DNA from: Pseudanabaena sp. FACHB-2040
GTDB lineage: Bacteria; Cyanobacteriota; Cyanobacteriia; Phormidesmidales; Phormidesmidaceae
Length of the DNA stretch: 64,000 nt
NCBI RefSeq assembly: GCF_014696715.1
Contig: NZ_JACJQO010000022.1
Span: 586,077 to 650,076, forward strand
Direction: 5' to 3'
Position 1 is the stretch's first letter. Every line of letters begins with the position of its first letter. The notes beneath the pieces were generated by a model that saw nothing but the letters and a program-made list of their open reading frames with translations, was not told where the DNA came from and made no database searches. This document shows, piece after piece, positions 51,273 through 60,747 of this stretch. The translations under genes were made by a program, and so were the position numbers.

Positions 51273-51656
51273 ATGACAGATTCCGGTTCTCCTACCCCAA
51301 ACTCCAATCCTCTGCAGGCCATGCTGATCAAGGGTATGGCTGGTGCAGTTGCGATCGCAGGCACCACCGCCATCCCAATTCTGATTCAGCAGTGGCTACA
51401 GCCGCCCGCACCTCAACCGGCTCAGAGCGTTACTGCGCCTCAAACAGTACCGCCTCAACCCGCTTTAAACGAGGTGATGCCGACCGGAGTAGTGCAGACC
51501 GAAGTGATGCCGACCGGAGTAATGCAGACTGAAGTGGTGCCTATTGATCTGCCCGTGCTGGCGGATGACGATGATGACGACGACGACGATGACGATGACG
51601 ATGCGCCTCGGCGTCGGCAAGAGGACGGTAAGGGCAGCGGGAAGAAGAAGGATTAA
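51273..51656 (+). CDS. Acidic repeat protein with 13-Asp run
   Basis: A 127-aa protein. One hydrophobic segment (about 18-42, MLIKGMAGAVAIAGTTAIPIL) is followed by a Pro/Gln linker, two near-identical ten-residue repeats (VMPTGVVQTE and VMPTGVMQTE; 30-bp DNA repeat at 51474-51533 with two differences), then 13 consecutive Asp (51564-51602) and a basic tail RRRQEDGKGSGKKKD. The acid run could bind divalent cations. I do not recognise the family. The repeats indicate slippage-prone DNA. Confidence 0.65.
   Translation: MTDSGSPTPNSNPLQAMLIKGMAGAVAIAGTTAIPILIQQWLQPPAPQPAQSVTAPQTVPPQPALNEVMPTGVVQTEVMPTGVMQTEVVPIDLPVLADDDDDDDDDDDDDAPRRRQEDGKGSGKKKD
51474..51602 (+). repeat. Tandem 30-bp repeat and GAY codon run
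   Basis: Two copies of a 30-bp unit (51474-51503, 51504-51533) differ at two positions. A third partial copy follows. The nearby run of 13 GAT/GAC codons (51564-51602) mixes both codons, so it is not a simple trinucleotide repeat. Confidence 0.8.
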
Positions 51657-52016
51657 GGAAGGTAAAGGGTAAAGGGTAGAAGGTGGAGGGTGGACGGTTG
51701 GGTTAAGTGGTCTACAGTTGGGGGCGCTGTCACAGCTCTGACAAATGGACTAGATAACGCAGCGTTAAGACATTGAGGCTTTTTGGGATCAGTCCCTATA
51801 CCATGCAGGTTAGGTAGAGTGTCCCTGCGCCACCGCTGCGGCTGAGAACGTGTGGCACTGTAGATTCACAGCTGGTAGCGATTGAAATGCAAGTGATAAG
51901 CCAGAGAGCTTGCGAAACAGAGGGCTTTGCCTGACAGCTAGCGCCCTGTTTCGCCAGATTTCTGACCGCATTTCCGCCAGTTCCACCCTTCACCCTGGTA
52001 GACCGGGGAGCGAGCT
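51657..52016. other. Gap with degenerate heptamer repeats and hairpin
   Basis: A 360-base stretch. Its start (51655-51700) is a run of degenerate GGTAAAG/GGTGGAG-type heptamers, as in the short tandem repeats known from cyanobacteria. A hairpin, GCGAAACAG (51912-51920) with CTGTTTCGC (51946-51954) and an inner GGGC/GCCC pair, lies before the DUF2157 gene. GGGGAG at 52005 is the ribosome binding site. Confidence 0.5.
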
Positions 52017-53447
52017 ATGGATTCTGAAAAATTTCGTCGTCACCTGCGCCAGGAAGCGGAGCAGTGGTGGCAGGACGGGTTGATTGATGCTTCCGTTTAC
52101 GAGACGTTGGCTCAGCGGTACCAGTTCCAGGCACTCGAAGGCGAGGCCAAGAGCCGGTTTGTCGTCATTCTGCTGAGTCTGGGCGGCATTCTTCTGGGCT
52201 TGGGTGTGATTACTTATGTGGCGGCTAACTGGCAGGGCTGGCCCCGTGAGTTTCGCACGCTGCTGCTGTTTGCGCTGTTTGTTGCGGTCAATGGGGCCGG
52301 ATTTTACCTGTGGCGGCGATCGCCTTCTCAAAGCGGGCAGCGATTGGGCCACGCAATGCTGTTGCTGGGGGCTCTAATTTTGGGAGCCAATCTGGGGCTG
52401 ACCTCTCAGATGTTTCACCAGAGCGGCAACCTGTACGAGCTGTACTTAGTTTGGAGCCTAGGCGTGCTAGCAATGGCCTATGGGCTAAGGCTGGCTTCCC
52501 TAGGCGTGCTGTCGCTGTCTTTGATGGCGATTGGCTATTTTCTGGGAATGGCTGACTGGGCTGCTGGCACGGCATCGGGCTGGATGACTTTGATTGAGCA
52601 GATGCCGCTGGTAATGGCTGGGCTGTTTGTGCCGCTGGCCTACTGGTGCCGCTCTCGGGCTTTCTTTGGGCTAGCGGCAATTGGGGTAGCAGTTACTCTA
52701 CAGACCAGTTTGGGGCTGCTGGCGGCGACAGACTCGTCTTGGTGGCGAATTGCGATCGCAGTCGCCCTGCCCCCGGCCCTGCTCTGGAGCTACACCGATC
52801 AGATCTGGCAGTGGGATCAGCCCAAGGCAATGCGCCTTGCCGGATTACCCGCTGCCCAACACCCACTTCCCTTTCAAGCCATCAGTCGAGTACTGGCTGT
52901 TACCGCACTTAGCCTGTTCCTTTACGTCGTTTCATTTCACTGGCTCTGGCAATTTCGCTGGTTTAGTTATGCAGGCGGCTACCAACAGCAAGCCACTCCG
53001 CTGCTCCTGAGCGTAGCTGTACTCAGTTTGGTAGCCCTTTGGGGCTGGATCAAAATCGTTCGCCAGGGCCTAAGCCAGCGGCAGTTTCCCCACCACTTTA
53101 TTAACAGCGGCTCTGTCGCAGCCTGTATTGCGCTGGCTACTGGCACCGCCATCTGGCACGAAATGGTTACGCTGCCCACCATCGGCCCTGCCGTTTACAA
53201 CTTACTGCTGTTTTGTCTGGCCCTAGCCCTGATTCGCGACGGTCTGGCTTTGGGTACGCGCGGGATGTTCTGGGGCGGCATGGTGCTGCTAGTTGTAAGC
53301 ATCATGAGCCGCACCCTGGAATACAACACGGACCTGCTGCTCAAGGCTCTTGCGTTCGCGCTCTGCGGTGCTGGCATTATCGTTGCCGGACTCTGGTTTG
53401 AGCGCCACATCAAGCCCACTCCAACCCTTCAGGAGAAAACACGATGA
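52017..53447 (+). CDS. DUF2157 membrane protein
   Basis: A 476-aa polytopic protein. A soluble N-terminus of about 40 residues (FRRHLRQEAEQWWQDGLIDA) matches the DUF2157 pattern, followed by some 12 hydrophobic helices. The LGVITYVAANWQGWP segment (about 63-77) is the family hallmark. Function is unknown. Its stop overlaps the start of the GDYXXLXY gene by four bases (ATGA at 53444), so the two are translationally coupled, the usual pairing for this family. GGGGAG lies six bases before its ATG. Confidence 0.87.
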   Translation: MDSEKFRRHLRQEAEQWWQDGLIDASVYETLAQRYQFQALEGEAKSRFVVILLSLGGILLGLGVITYVAANWQGWPREFRTLLLFALFVAVNGAGFYLWRRSPSQSGQRLGHAMLLLGALILGANLGLTSQMFHQSGNLYELYLVWSLGVLAMAYGLRLASLGVLSLSLMAIGYFLGMADWAAGTASGWMTLIEQMPLVMAGLFVPLAYWCRSRAFFGLAAIGVAVTLQTSLGLLAATDSSWWRIAIAVALPPALLWSYTDQIWQWDQPKAMRLAGLPAAQHPLPFQAISRVLAVTALSLFLYVVSFHWLWQFRWFSYAGGYQQQATPLLLSVAVLSLVALWGWIKIVRQGLSQRQFPHHFINSGSVAACIALATGTAIWHEMVTLPTIGPAVYNLLLFCLALALIRDGLALGTRGMFWGGMVLLVVSIMSRTLEYNTDLLLKALAFALCGAGIIVAGLWFERHIKPTPTLQEKTR

Positions 53448-54112
53448 ACCCTGCTTCTGATCCCTTAAAAGCCCCTCAAACGCCGCAGCCGCCTCAACGG
53501 CAGCCCCAGATAGCAGAGATTCCCGCCAAAGAGCGGCCTCGCACTATTCCAGCTTGGCGCTTTTGGACGCCGCTGCTGATCCAGATGGCGCTGCTGGTTT
53601 CGGTTCCAGCCCAGAGTGCCTATACCTACGCCACGGGTGAAATCGTCGTGCTGCAAACGGCCCCAGTTGACCCCTATGACTTCCTAAGAGGCTATTCCCA
53701 AACGCTCCGCTATGACGTTTCCGATCCCTCTATCCTCAGGGTCTTACCGGGGGGAGCAGAGGTCTTTGCCACCGAATCTCCGGGGTCTTTTTACGTAGTG
53801 CTTCAACAGCCAGAAGCGTCTCCAGGCCCTCGGCCAACTCCGTGGCGGCCAGTTAGCGTTAGCCCAGAGCGCCCTGAGAACCTCGGCCCTAATCAAGTCG
53901 CTCTTAGGGGCGAGACTACCCCGTGGGGCCAAATTCGCTATGGGCTAGAGAGCTACTACATGCCAGAAGATCGGCGGGAGGAGCTAAATCGAACCATTGG
54001 CGAAGTACAGCAGCAAGACATAGAAGCCTTTGTGGCCGAGGTCAAAGTAGACAGGCGAGGCAATGCTGTGCCTGTAAGTTTGTGGGTTAGAGAACAAAAC
54101 TACCGCTTTTAG
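53444..54112 (+). CDS. GDYXXLXY-domain membrane-anchored protein
   Basis: A 222-aa protein. A Pro/Gln-rich N-terminus is followed by one membrane helix (about 44-62, FWTPLLIQMALLVSVPAQSA). The exported domain begins with the VDPYDFLRGYSQTLRYDVS block, a variant of the GDYxxLxY motif in which GD is GY and the YV pair is SQ. It normally accompanies DUF2157 or DUF4401 membrane proteins, as here. AGGAG lies seven bases before the ATG inside the upstream gene. The biochemical role is not known. Confidence 0.85.
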   Translation: MNPASDPLKAPQTPQPPQRQPQIAEIPAKERPRTIPAWRFWTPLLIQMALLVSVPAQSAYTYATGEIVVLQTAPVDPYDFLRGYSQTLRYDVSDPSILRVLPGGAEVFATESPGSFYVVLQQPEASPGPRPTPWRPVSVSPERPENLGPNQVALRGETTPWGQIRYGLESYYMPEDRREELNRTIGEVQQQDIEAFVAEVKVDRRGNAVPVSLWVREQNYRF

Positions 54113-54260
54113 AGCCAATTTCCCCCTCTGGGGCATAGGCATAGTTCTCATTTAGGCGTAGTTCTATAGATCAGAGCGCAAAGCTATGTCTTTAGGCAGC
54201 CCCCATCCTAAAGGCATATGGCTGAGGCTAGATCACAACCTAATTTGAGAGGAGAGCACA

Positions 54261-54860
54261 ATGGGATACGAATTGCCCCCTTTGCCCTATGCTTATGACG
54301 CCCTTGAACCCCACGTTTCTAAGAGCACCCTGGAATTCCACCACGATAAGCACCATGCGGCTTACGTGAGCAAGTACAACGAGATGATTCAGGGCACCGA
54401 GTTTGAGAGCAAGCCGATTGAGGAGGTGATCAAAGCGATCGCAGGCAACCCCGATAAGCAGGGGATGTTTAACAACGGCGCTCAAGCCTGGAACCACACC
54501 TTCTACTGGAACAGCATGAAGCCCAACGGCGGCGGCACTCCCACAGGAGATTTAGCCAGCAAGATCGATGCTGACTTCGGTGGCTTCGATAAATTTGCTG
54601 AAGCCTTTAAAAGCGCCGGGGCCACTCAGTTTGGCAGCGGCTGGGCTTGGCTGGTGTTAGACAACGGCACTCTTAAGGTCACTAAAACCGCCAACGCCGA
54701 CAATCCCCTGACTCAGGGGCAGGTACCGCTGTTCACTATGGATGTATGGGAGCACGCCTACTATCTGGACTACCAGAATAGCCGCCCCAACTACATGGAT
54801 GCGTTCCTTAAGAACGTCGTGAACTGGGATTTTGCTGCCCAAAACATGGCGGCTGCTTAA
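54261..54860 (+). CDS. sodB: Iron superoxide dismutase
   Basis: A 199-aa Fe-type SOD, cytosolic, that converts superoxide to oxygen and hydrogen peroxide. The metal ligands are His27, His79, Asp161 and His165. The segments AQAWNHTFYW (residue 75-84) and FGSGWAWLV fit the Fe rather than the Mn subgroup. The length is exactly usual. A GAGGAGAG ribosome binding site sits seven bases before the ATG. The gene ends before a stem-loop repeat that may serve as terminator. Confidence 0.96.
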   Translation: MGYELPPLPYAYDALEPHVSKSTLEFHHDKHHAAYVSKYNEMIQGTEFESKPIEEVIKAIAGNPDKQGMFNNGAQAWNHTFYWNSMKPNGGGTPTGDLASKIDADFGGFDKFAEAFKSAGATQFGSGWAWLVLDNGTLKVTKTANADNPLTQGQVPLFTMDVWEHAYYLDYQNSRPNYMDAFLKNVVNWDFAAQNMAAA

Positions 54861-54888
54861 TTAAGCCAGATAGCGTAGGTCTAGAGGG

Positions 54889-54951
54889 GCGAAGCATTGC
54901 AGAGACAGTCTAGGCAAACCTGCTAGGACTTTAGATGCATGCTTCGCTCTT
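54889..54951 (+). repeat. Cruciform repeat after sodB, possible terminator
   Basis: GCGAAGCAT (54889-54897) pairs with ATGCTTCGC (54939-54947). A second stem, AGTCTAG with CTAGGACT, lies inside. TCTTTT follows. The unit resembles the repeat at 44682 in the GGGGC(A/G)AAGCAT core and probably terminates sodB. A longer reading frame that starts inside it (54935) is not used. Confidence 0.65.
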
Positions 54952-54985
54952 TTCCATACCAGGCATTCCGCCCAGGAGTAGGCGA

Positions 54986-55210
54986 ATGATTGAATCTCCC
55001 GACTATCCCCATATCGTGATGGCTTTTACCTACCGCGATTTCAAAGTCGAGATTGACCAGAGCGAGGATCATGGACAGGTGGTTTATGCCGCCTGGGTAA
55101 GTTACGAGCAGGGCTGTGCTGTAGCGGTACCCTGTGTCTTTTCTCGCAATGAGGCCGTCTGGAAGGCGAAGCAGTGGTGCGATAAGAGGACGCAGGAAGG
55201 GAGAGGGTGA
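54986..55210 (+). CDS. Small hypothetical protein, 74 aa
   Basis: A short soluble protein. The ATG at 54986 has AGGAG eight bases before it; the alternative at 54935 lies in the sodB repeat. The sequence IVMAFTYRDFKVEIDQ and AAWVSYEQGCAVAVPCVFSR suggests a small beta-sheet domain with two cysteines. I do not recognise it. It lies upstream of the TspO-like gene with a short gap and may share its transcript. Confidence 0.55.
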   Translation: MIESPDYPHIVMAFTYRDFKVEIDQSEDHGQVVYAAWVSYEQGCAVAVPCVFSRNEAVWKAKQWCDKRTQEGRG

Positions 55211-55282
55211 ATTTAACTCCAGATAGGTGACAGTTCTGTGTCGGCCGAGGATGATGCAGAAGGAAGACTGGGTGAGGCAGCT

Positions 55283-56107
55283 ATGACCGAATCGACACAT
55301 CATTCTGGATCGGGGAAGGCGCTTGCGATCGCAACAATCGCTATCATTTTTATCACAATCTTTGCCAGCAGCATTCTGAACAACTTTCCGCCGCCTGGAG
55401 GCAGATCGGTCGCGCTCTTGGCCAACAATGAGCTGAGAGGCGTTCTGGTCATTCCAGCCAACTACGCATTTGCGATCTGGGGCCTGATCTATCTGGGCGT
55501 GATTGCCTACGGCTTTTACCAATACAAGCCAGTGCAACAGGGCGATAGCCGCCTGCAGAAGGTTGATTGGCTACTGATTGTGGCCTGCCTGTCTCAAATT
55601 GCCTGGTCGTTGCTGTTTCCGCTGCGGCTTTACTGGTTTTCGGTACTGGCGATGCTGGGAATTTTGGTGTCGCTGGCAGGCATTTACGTCACCCTAGGGA
55701 CCGGCCTCACTCCGGCCCGCCGCAAGGAGCGCTGGAGTGCCCACATCCCTTTTAGCACTTACCTGGCCTGGATTTCGGTAGCAACGATTGTCAACATCGC
55801 CTCTGCCCTCTACGCCAACGGCTGGAATGGCTTTGGTCTAAGCGCTCCCATATGGACCGTGATCATGCTGATTGTGGGGGCGGTGATTGCTGCAATTTTG
55901 GCGGTGCAGCGAGGGGATATTGCCTTTACCCTAGTCTTTGTTTGGGCCTACATTGCCGTTGCCATCCGCCAGTCTGAATTCACAGCCGTTTGGATTACGG
56001 CGGTGTCGGCTGCGATCGCACTTCTGGCTTTGCTATTCTTGGGCCGCCGCAATCGCCAGTCTGCCCGCGTTGAAAGCCGCGAGCGCAGTACGACTAACGT
56101 TTCGTAG
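55283..56107 (+). CDS. TspO/MBR-related tryptophan-rich membrane protein
   Basis: A 274-aa membrane protein. Seven or so hydrophobic helices are present; the FAIWGLIYLGVIAYGFYQY and IAWSLLFPLRLYWFSVLAML segments are characteristic of the tryptophan-rich sensory/TspO-related group. It is longer than classical TspO (about 160 aa), so it belongs to the extended relatives of uncertain function. A GTG start at 55238 would add 15 residues. Its end overlaps the convergent CorA gene by 14 bases. Confidence 0.75.
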   Translation: MTESTHHSGSGKALAIATIAIIFITIFASSILNNFPPPGGRSVALLANNELRGVLVIPANYAFAIWGLIYLGVIAYGFYQYKPVQQGDSRLQKVDWLLIVACLSQIAWSLLFPLRLYWFSVLAMLGILVSLAGIYVTLGTGLTPARRKERWSAHIPFSTYLAWISVATIVNIASALYANGWNGFGLSAPIWTVIMLIVGAVIAAILAVQRGDIAFTLVFVWAYIAVAIRQSEFTAVWITAVSAAIALLALLFLGRRNRQSARVESRERSTTNVS

Positions 56108-57338
56108 GCGAGAAATTTTCAAACCAGCCGCGCCGCCAGAAGTAGTAGATTAGGCCAGCTGCGATCGCAATCATCAAGGCCCAGGCTAGCGGATAGCCCC
56201 AGTACCATTCCAGCTCCGGCATGTTGAAGGGAGACGCCTCCGGGTTGAAGTTCATACCATAGACCCCGGCAATAAAGGTTAGGGGAATAAAGATCGTCGA
56301 GATCACCGTCAGCACCTTCATTACCTCGTTCATCCGGTTGCTGATGGAAGAGAGGTACACATCCATCAAACTGGCAACAATCTCCCGGTAAGTCTCGATA
56401 ATGTCGAGCACCTGCACAATGTGGTCGTAGCAGTCTTGCAGGTAAATCCGAATTTCGGAGCCGATCAGCTCATCGCCATCTCGGATCAGGCTATTGATAA
56501 TGGTGCGCTGGGGCCAGACAGAGCGGCGCAGCATCATCAGGTCACGGCGCAGGTCGTGAATCCTGGTAATAGTTTCGCGGGTGGGGTTAGCAACCACCTC
56601 TTCTTCCAGGGTTTCAATCAACTCGCCCAACTCCTCTAACACCGGAAAAAAGCTGTCAATAATGGCATCGAGCAGCGTGTAGGTAAGAAAGGCAGAACTT
56701 TGGTGGCGAATAGTGCCAATGTTGCGACGAATGCGATCGCGCACCGGATCAAAGCAATCCCAGTGCGGCTCCTCCTGAAACGTCACCAGAAACTTACGGC
56801 CTAGCACAAAGCTGACCTGCTCACTAGAAATGCCCTCTCCTGACTTCTTGGGCCGCACCATCCGCATAACGATCAGCAAATGGTCAGAGTAGTAGTCAAT
56901 CTTGGGTCGATGAGGCACGTTCACCACATCCTCCAGCACCAGCGGGTGCAGCTTAAGAATGCTGCCTAGGCGTCTTAACGTTGCCTCACTGCCCAACCCG
57001 CGCGCATCAATCCAGGAAACCGAGGTTTTGTCTAGATAGGAAATGCATTCATCGACATCCTTCAAATCTCGATGAATCGCCTGCCGCCGGTCGTAGTCGA
57101 TCAGCACCAGCTCAGTCGGCAGCGCATCATCGGGAATGTTGAGAGTGCCGGGGGCAGAGCCGGGAGGCGAGTAGTTATAGTCTAGGTACTCCCCCTCTTC
57201 CGCCTCGTCTTCTTCATAGTCAAGAAGCTCCTCCATTGGGTCGGCAGAAGACAACATCGGCTCAGAGGGCAAGCCTAGCGTGGGTCTGACAGAAGCCTTG
57301 CGCTTGGCTTTGAGGGGTCGGCGCTTGCGAGTACCCAT
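56094..57338 (-). CDS. corA: CorA-type magnesium/cobalt transporter
   Basis: A 414-aa protein. The large cytoplasmic N-terminal domain contains SWIDARGLGSEATLRRLG and HPLVLEDVVNVPHRPKID, both family blocks. The two C-terminal membrane helices (about 338-360 and 382-400) surround the selectivity motif Gly-Met-Asn (361-363, YGMNF). It forms a pentameric channel for Mg2+ or related ions. The first 60 residues are a basic then acidic extension. The short overlap with the TspO-like gene is tail to tail. The groEL terminator lies upstream. Confidence 0.93.
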   Translation of the reverse strand: MGTRKRRPLKAKRKASVRPTLGLPSEPMLSSADPMEELLDYEEDEAEEGEYLDYNYSPPGSAPGTLNIPDDALPTELVLIDYDRRQAIHRDLKDVDECISYLDKTSVSWIDARGLGSEATLRRLGSILKLHPLVLEDVVNVPHRPKIDYYSDHLLIVMRMVRPKKSGEGISSEQVSFVLGRKFLVTFQEEPHWDCFDPVRDRIRRNIGTIRHQSSAFLTYTLLDAIIDSFFPVLEELGELIETLEEEVVANPTRETITRIHDLRRDLMMLRRSVWPQRTIINSLIRDGDELIGSEIRIYLQDCYDHIVQVLDIIETYREIVASLMDVYLSSISNRMNEVMKVLTVISTIFIPLTFIAGVYGMNFNPEASPFNMPELEWYWGYPLAWALMIAIAAGLIYYFWRRGWFENFSPTKR

Positions 57339-57375
57339 AAAATCTTCGTCCAGAAATATCCCGCTTTAAGCATAA

Positions 57376-57399
57376 GGGGCACAGCCAAAGCTGTGCCCC
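57376..57399 (-). terminator. Terminator between groEL and corA
   Basis: GGGGCACAGC (57376-57385) pairs with GCTGTGCCCC (57390-57399) around a CAAA loop. On the minus strand the stem is followed by TTATGCTT, a modest T tail. It lies 55 bases after the groEL stop. Confidence 0.75.
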
Positions 57400-57453
57400 C
57401 TCAATTTACCGAGATTTTAAGTTTGTCACTTTAGAGCTGGGCTTTTAGACGGC

Positions 57454-59204
<1,751 letters not shown>

Positions 59205-59306
59205 CTTCGTTAGATTATCCTTGGAGCGTGTTTGAGGTAAGTCGCAATAACCGATCCTTGGCGAGGAAAGAGGAGACAGGCGCAAAGCAGAAGGCAGAGG
59301 GTCGGC

Positions 59307-59921
59307 TTACTGTTGTCTAAATGAGGCCAGAAAAGCCTGTATAGCAGCAGTGTCTTGCCGCACTTGGGTAGCAACTTCTCCGACCCGCTGCGTGTCAATG
59401 GCAATCGCGGGCCCTTCAAAGGCTTGCAGCACTTCAATCAGCGAGAGGCGGTTGTCGCTTGAGGCTAGCAACAACGCATCTCGCAGCGGCTGCCAACTCT
59501 CTGTAGCAGCATCGGGCAGGGTGAGGGTTGTGCCTACCTTCTGCAAAAAGGCTTCGCCAATGAAGGTAGAGGCAGCTTGATTGAGGAGTTCGCCGTTAAC
59601 TTCGATTTCACCGCCTAGAATATTGCGGGAAAACCTGCTGTCTAAGTTCACCGAGTCCAGCAGGGCTTGCAGTTCTGGAGAGGCTTCTCCGGTTGTGGCG
59701 AAAGTGGTCAGGTCAGTTATCGAAAGGGTCTGCAGGGGAAGTGTGCCATAGGTCAGGCTGATCTCTTCGACAGCTTTGGCGTGGGGGGTCTGGAGCAGGG
59801 TGGCGGTGCCGCTGAGGAGAAGTGCGATCGCAAACCGACCGCTAAACGACTTGCCGCGCGCTTCCTGGAACCGGCGGGAGAACAGCTGTTGCAGAGGCTG
59901 GAGGGCAGTAAATAGGCGCAC
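59307..59921 (-). CDS. DUF1400 exported protein, first paralogue
   Basis: A 204-aa protein with a signal sequence (1-50, hydrophobic FAIALLLSGTATLL, cleavage near HAKAVEE). The mature domain (51-204) begins EEISLTYGTLPLQTLSI and is the DUF1400 domain that in other cyanobacterial proteins precedes an alpha/beta hydrolase. Here no hydrolase follows, so only the N-terminal module is made. It is the downstream copy of a tandem pair (126 bases after the other) behind argJ. Function unknown; secretion is inferred. Confidence 0.82.
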   Translation of the reverse strand: MRLFTALQPLQQLFSRRFQEARGKSFSGRFAIALLLSGTATLLQTPHAKAVEEISLTYGTLPLQTLSITDLTTFATTGEASPELQALLDSVNLDSRFSRNILGGEIEVNGELLNQAASTFIGEAFLQKVGTTLTLPDAATESWQPLRDALLLASSDNRLSLIEVLQAFEGPAIAIDTQRVGEVATQVRQDTAAIQAFLASFRQQ

Positions 59922-60046
59922 AGAATCAGATTCTCTAGTGTGAGGAGTACAGGCGGGTGACGTGATTGCTCAGAAAAAAGTTTCCCCAAATTGAGCGGAG
60001 TCAGTCTTCGCTCAATCCTGCCTGAAGGCCGAGGAATTTGCCGTTA

Positions 60047-60667
60047 CTAACGAGCAGGTTGGTTTTGGCGGCTGCGCAGCAGCTCCACCAAAGATTGGAT
60101 ATCTCTAACGCTGCGCTGTACGTTGCCAGCGACTCTACCAACTTGTTGGGTATCTACTGTCAGTGAGGCTCCCTCAAAGTTTTGCAGCACTTCCAGAGTA
60201 GACAGGCGATCATCTTCAATCGCGGTTAGCAGAGCACGCCGCAGATCCTGCCAGCTTTCAGTAGAGGAGCCGGGGCGAGAAATTGCCGTTCCTGCCTGCT
60301 GCAATACCGCTTCGCCGACAAAGGTTTGAGCGACTCGACTGAGCAGCTCACCATCAACCTCCAGTTCCTTGACGAGAACTGATTGGGCCGTAGCGGTATC
60401 AATGCCCGCCGCATCAAGCAGCGAGCGGATCTCTGTAGACGGTTCTCCGGTCACGGCAAACTGCTCTAGGTCACGCACGGGAATCGTTTGCAGCGGCATT
60501 TCACCGTAGGTGAGGGTAAGTTCCTCCAGCGCCTCGACGCGGGTAGGAGACAGCATCAGAATCGAGCCTGCCCCCACGCATAGTGCCAGGGCCGGCAGGG
60601 TACGGGCTACGCCAGGAAAGCTAAACAGGGAACGTTGCGAAGACAGCTGGTTTAATTGGCGTTTCAT
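60047..60667 (-). CDS. DUF1400 exported protein, second paralogue
   Basis: A 206-aa protein nearly colinear with its neighbour. Signal region 1-47 (GVARTLPALALCVGAGSILM, then RVEALEE), then the DUF1400 domain EELTLTYGEMPLQTIPVRDL and a matching C-terminal LEVLQNFEGASLTVDTQQVG. Identity with the paralogue is highest in the VDTQ(Q/R)VG and ESWQ(D/P)LR blocks. The long version from the TTG at 60751 would overlap argJ by four bases; the ATG at 60667 gives a length equal to the paralogue, so I chose it. It lies 80 bases after argJ, probably in one operon. Confidence 0.82.
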   Translation of the reverse strand: MKRQLNQLSSQRSLFSFPGVARTLPALALCVGAGSILMLSPTRVEALEELTLTYGEMPLQTIPVRDLEQFAVTGEPSTEIRSLLDAAGIDTATAQSVLVKELEVDGELLSRVAQTFVGEAVLQQAGTAISRPGSSTESWQDLRRALLTAIEDDRLSTLEVLQNFEGASLTVDTQQVGRVAGNVQRSVRDIQSLVELLRSRQNQPAR

Positions 60668-60747
60668 CAAATCCACTGGTCTTAAGTTCTCCACAGGGGT
60701 ATCTGAAGAAGTGGACAGTAGACAATAAAGGGAAGTTCCCACCCGTG

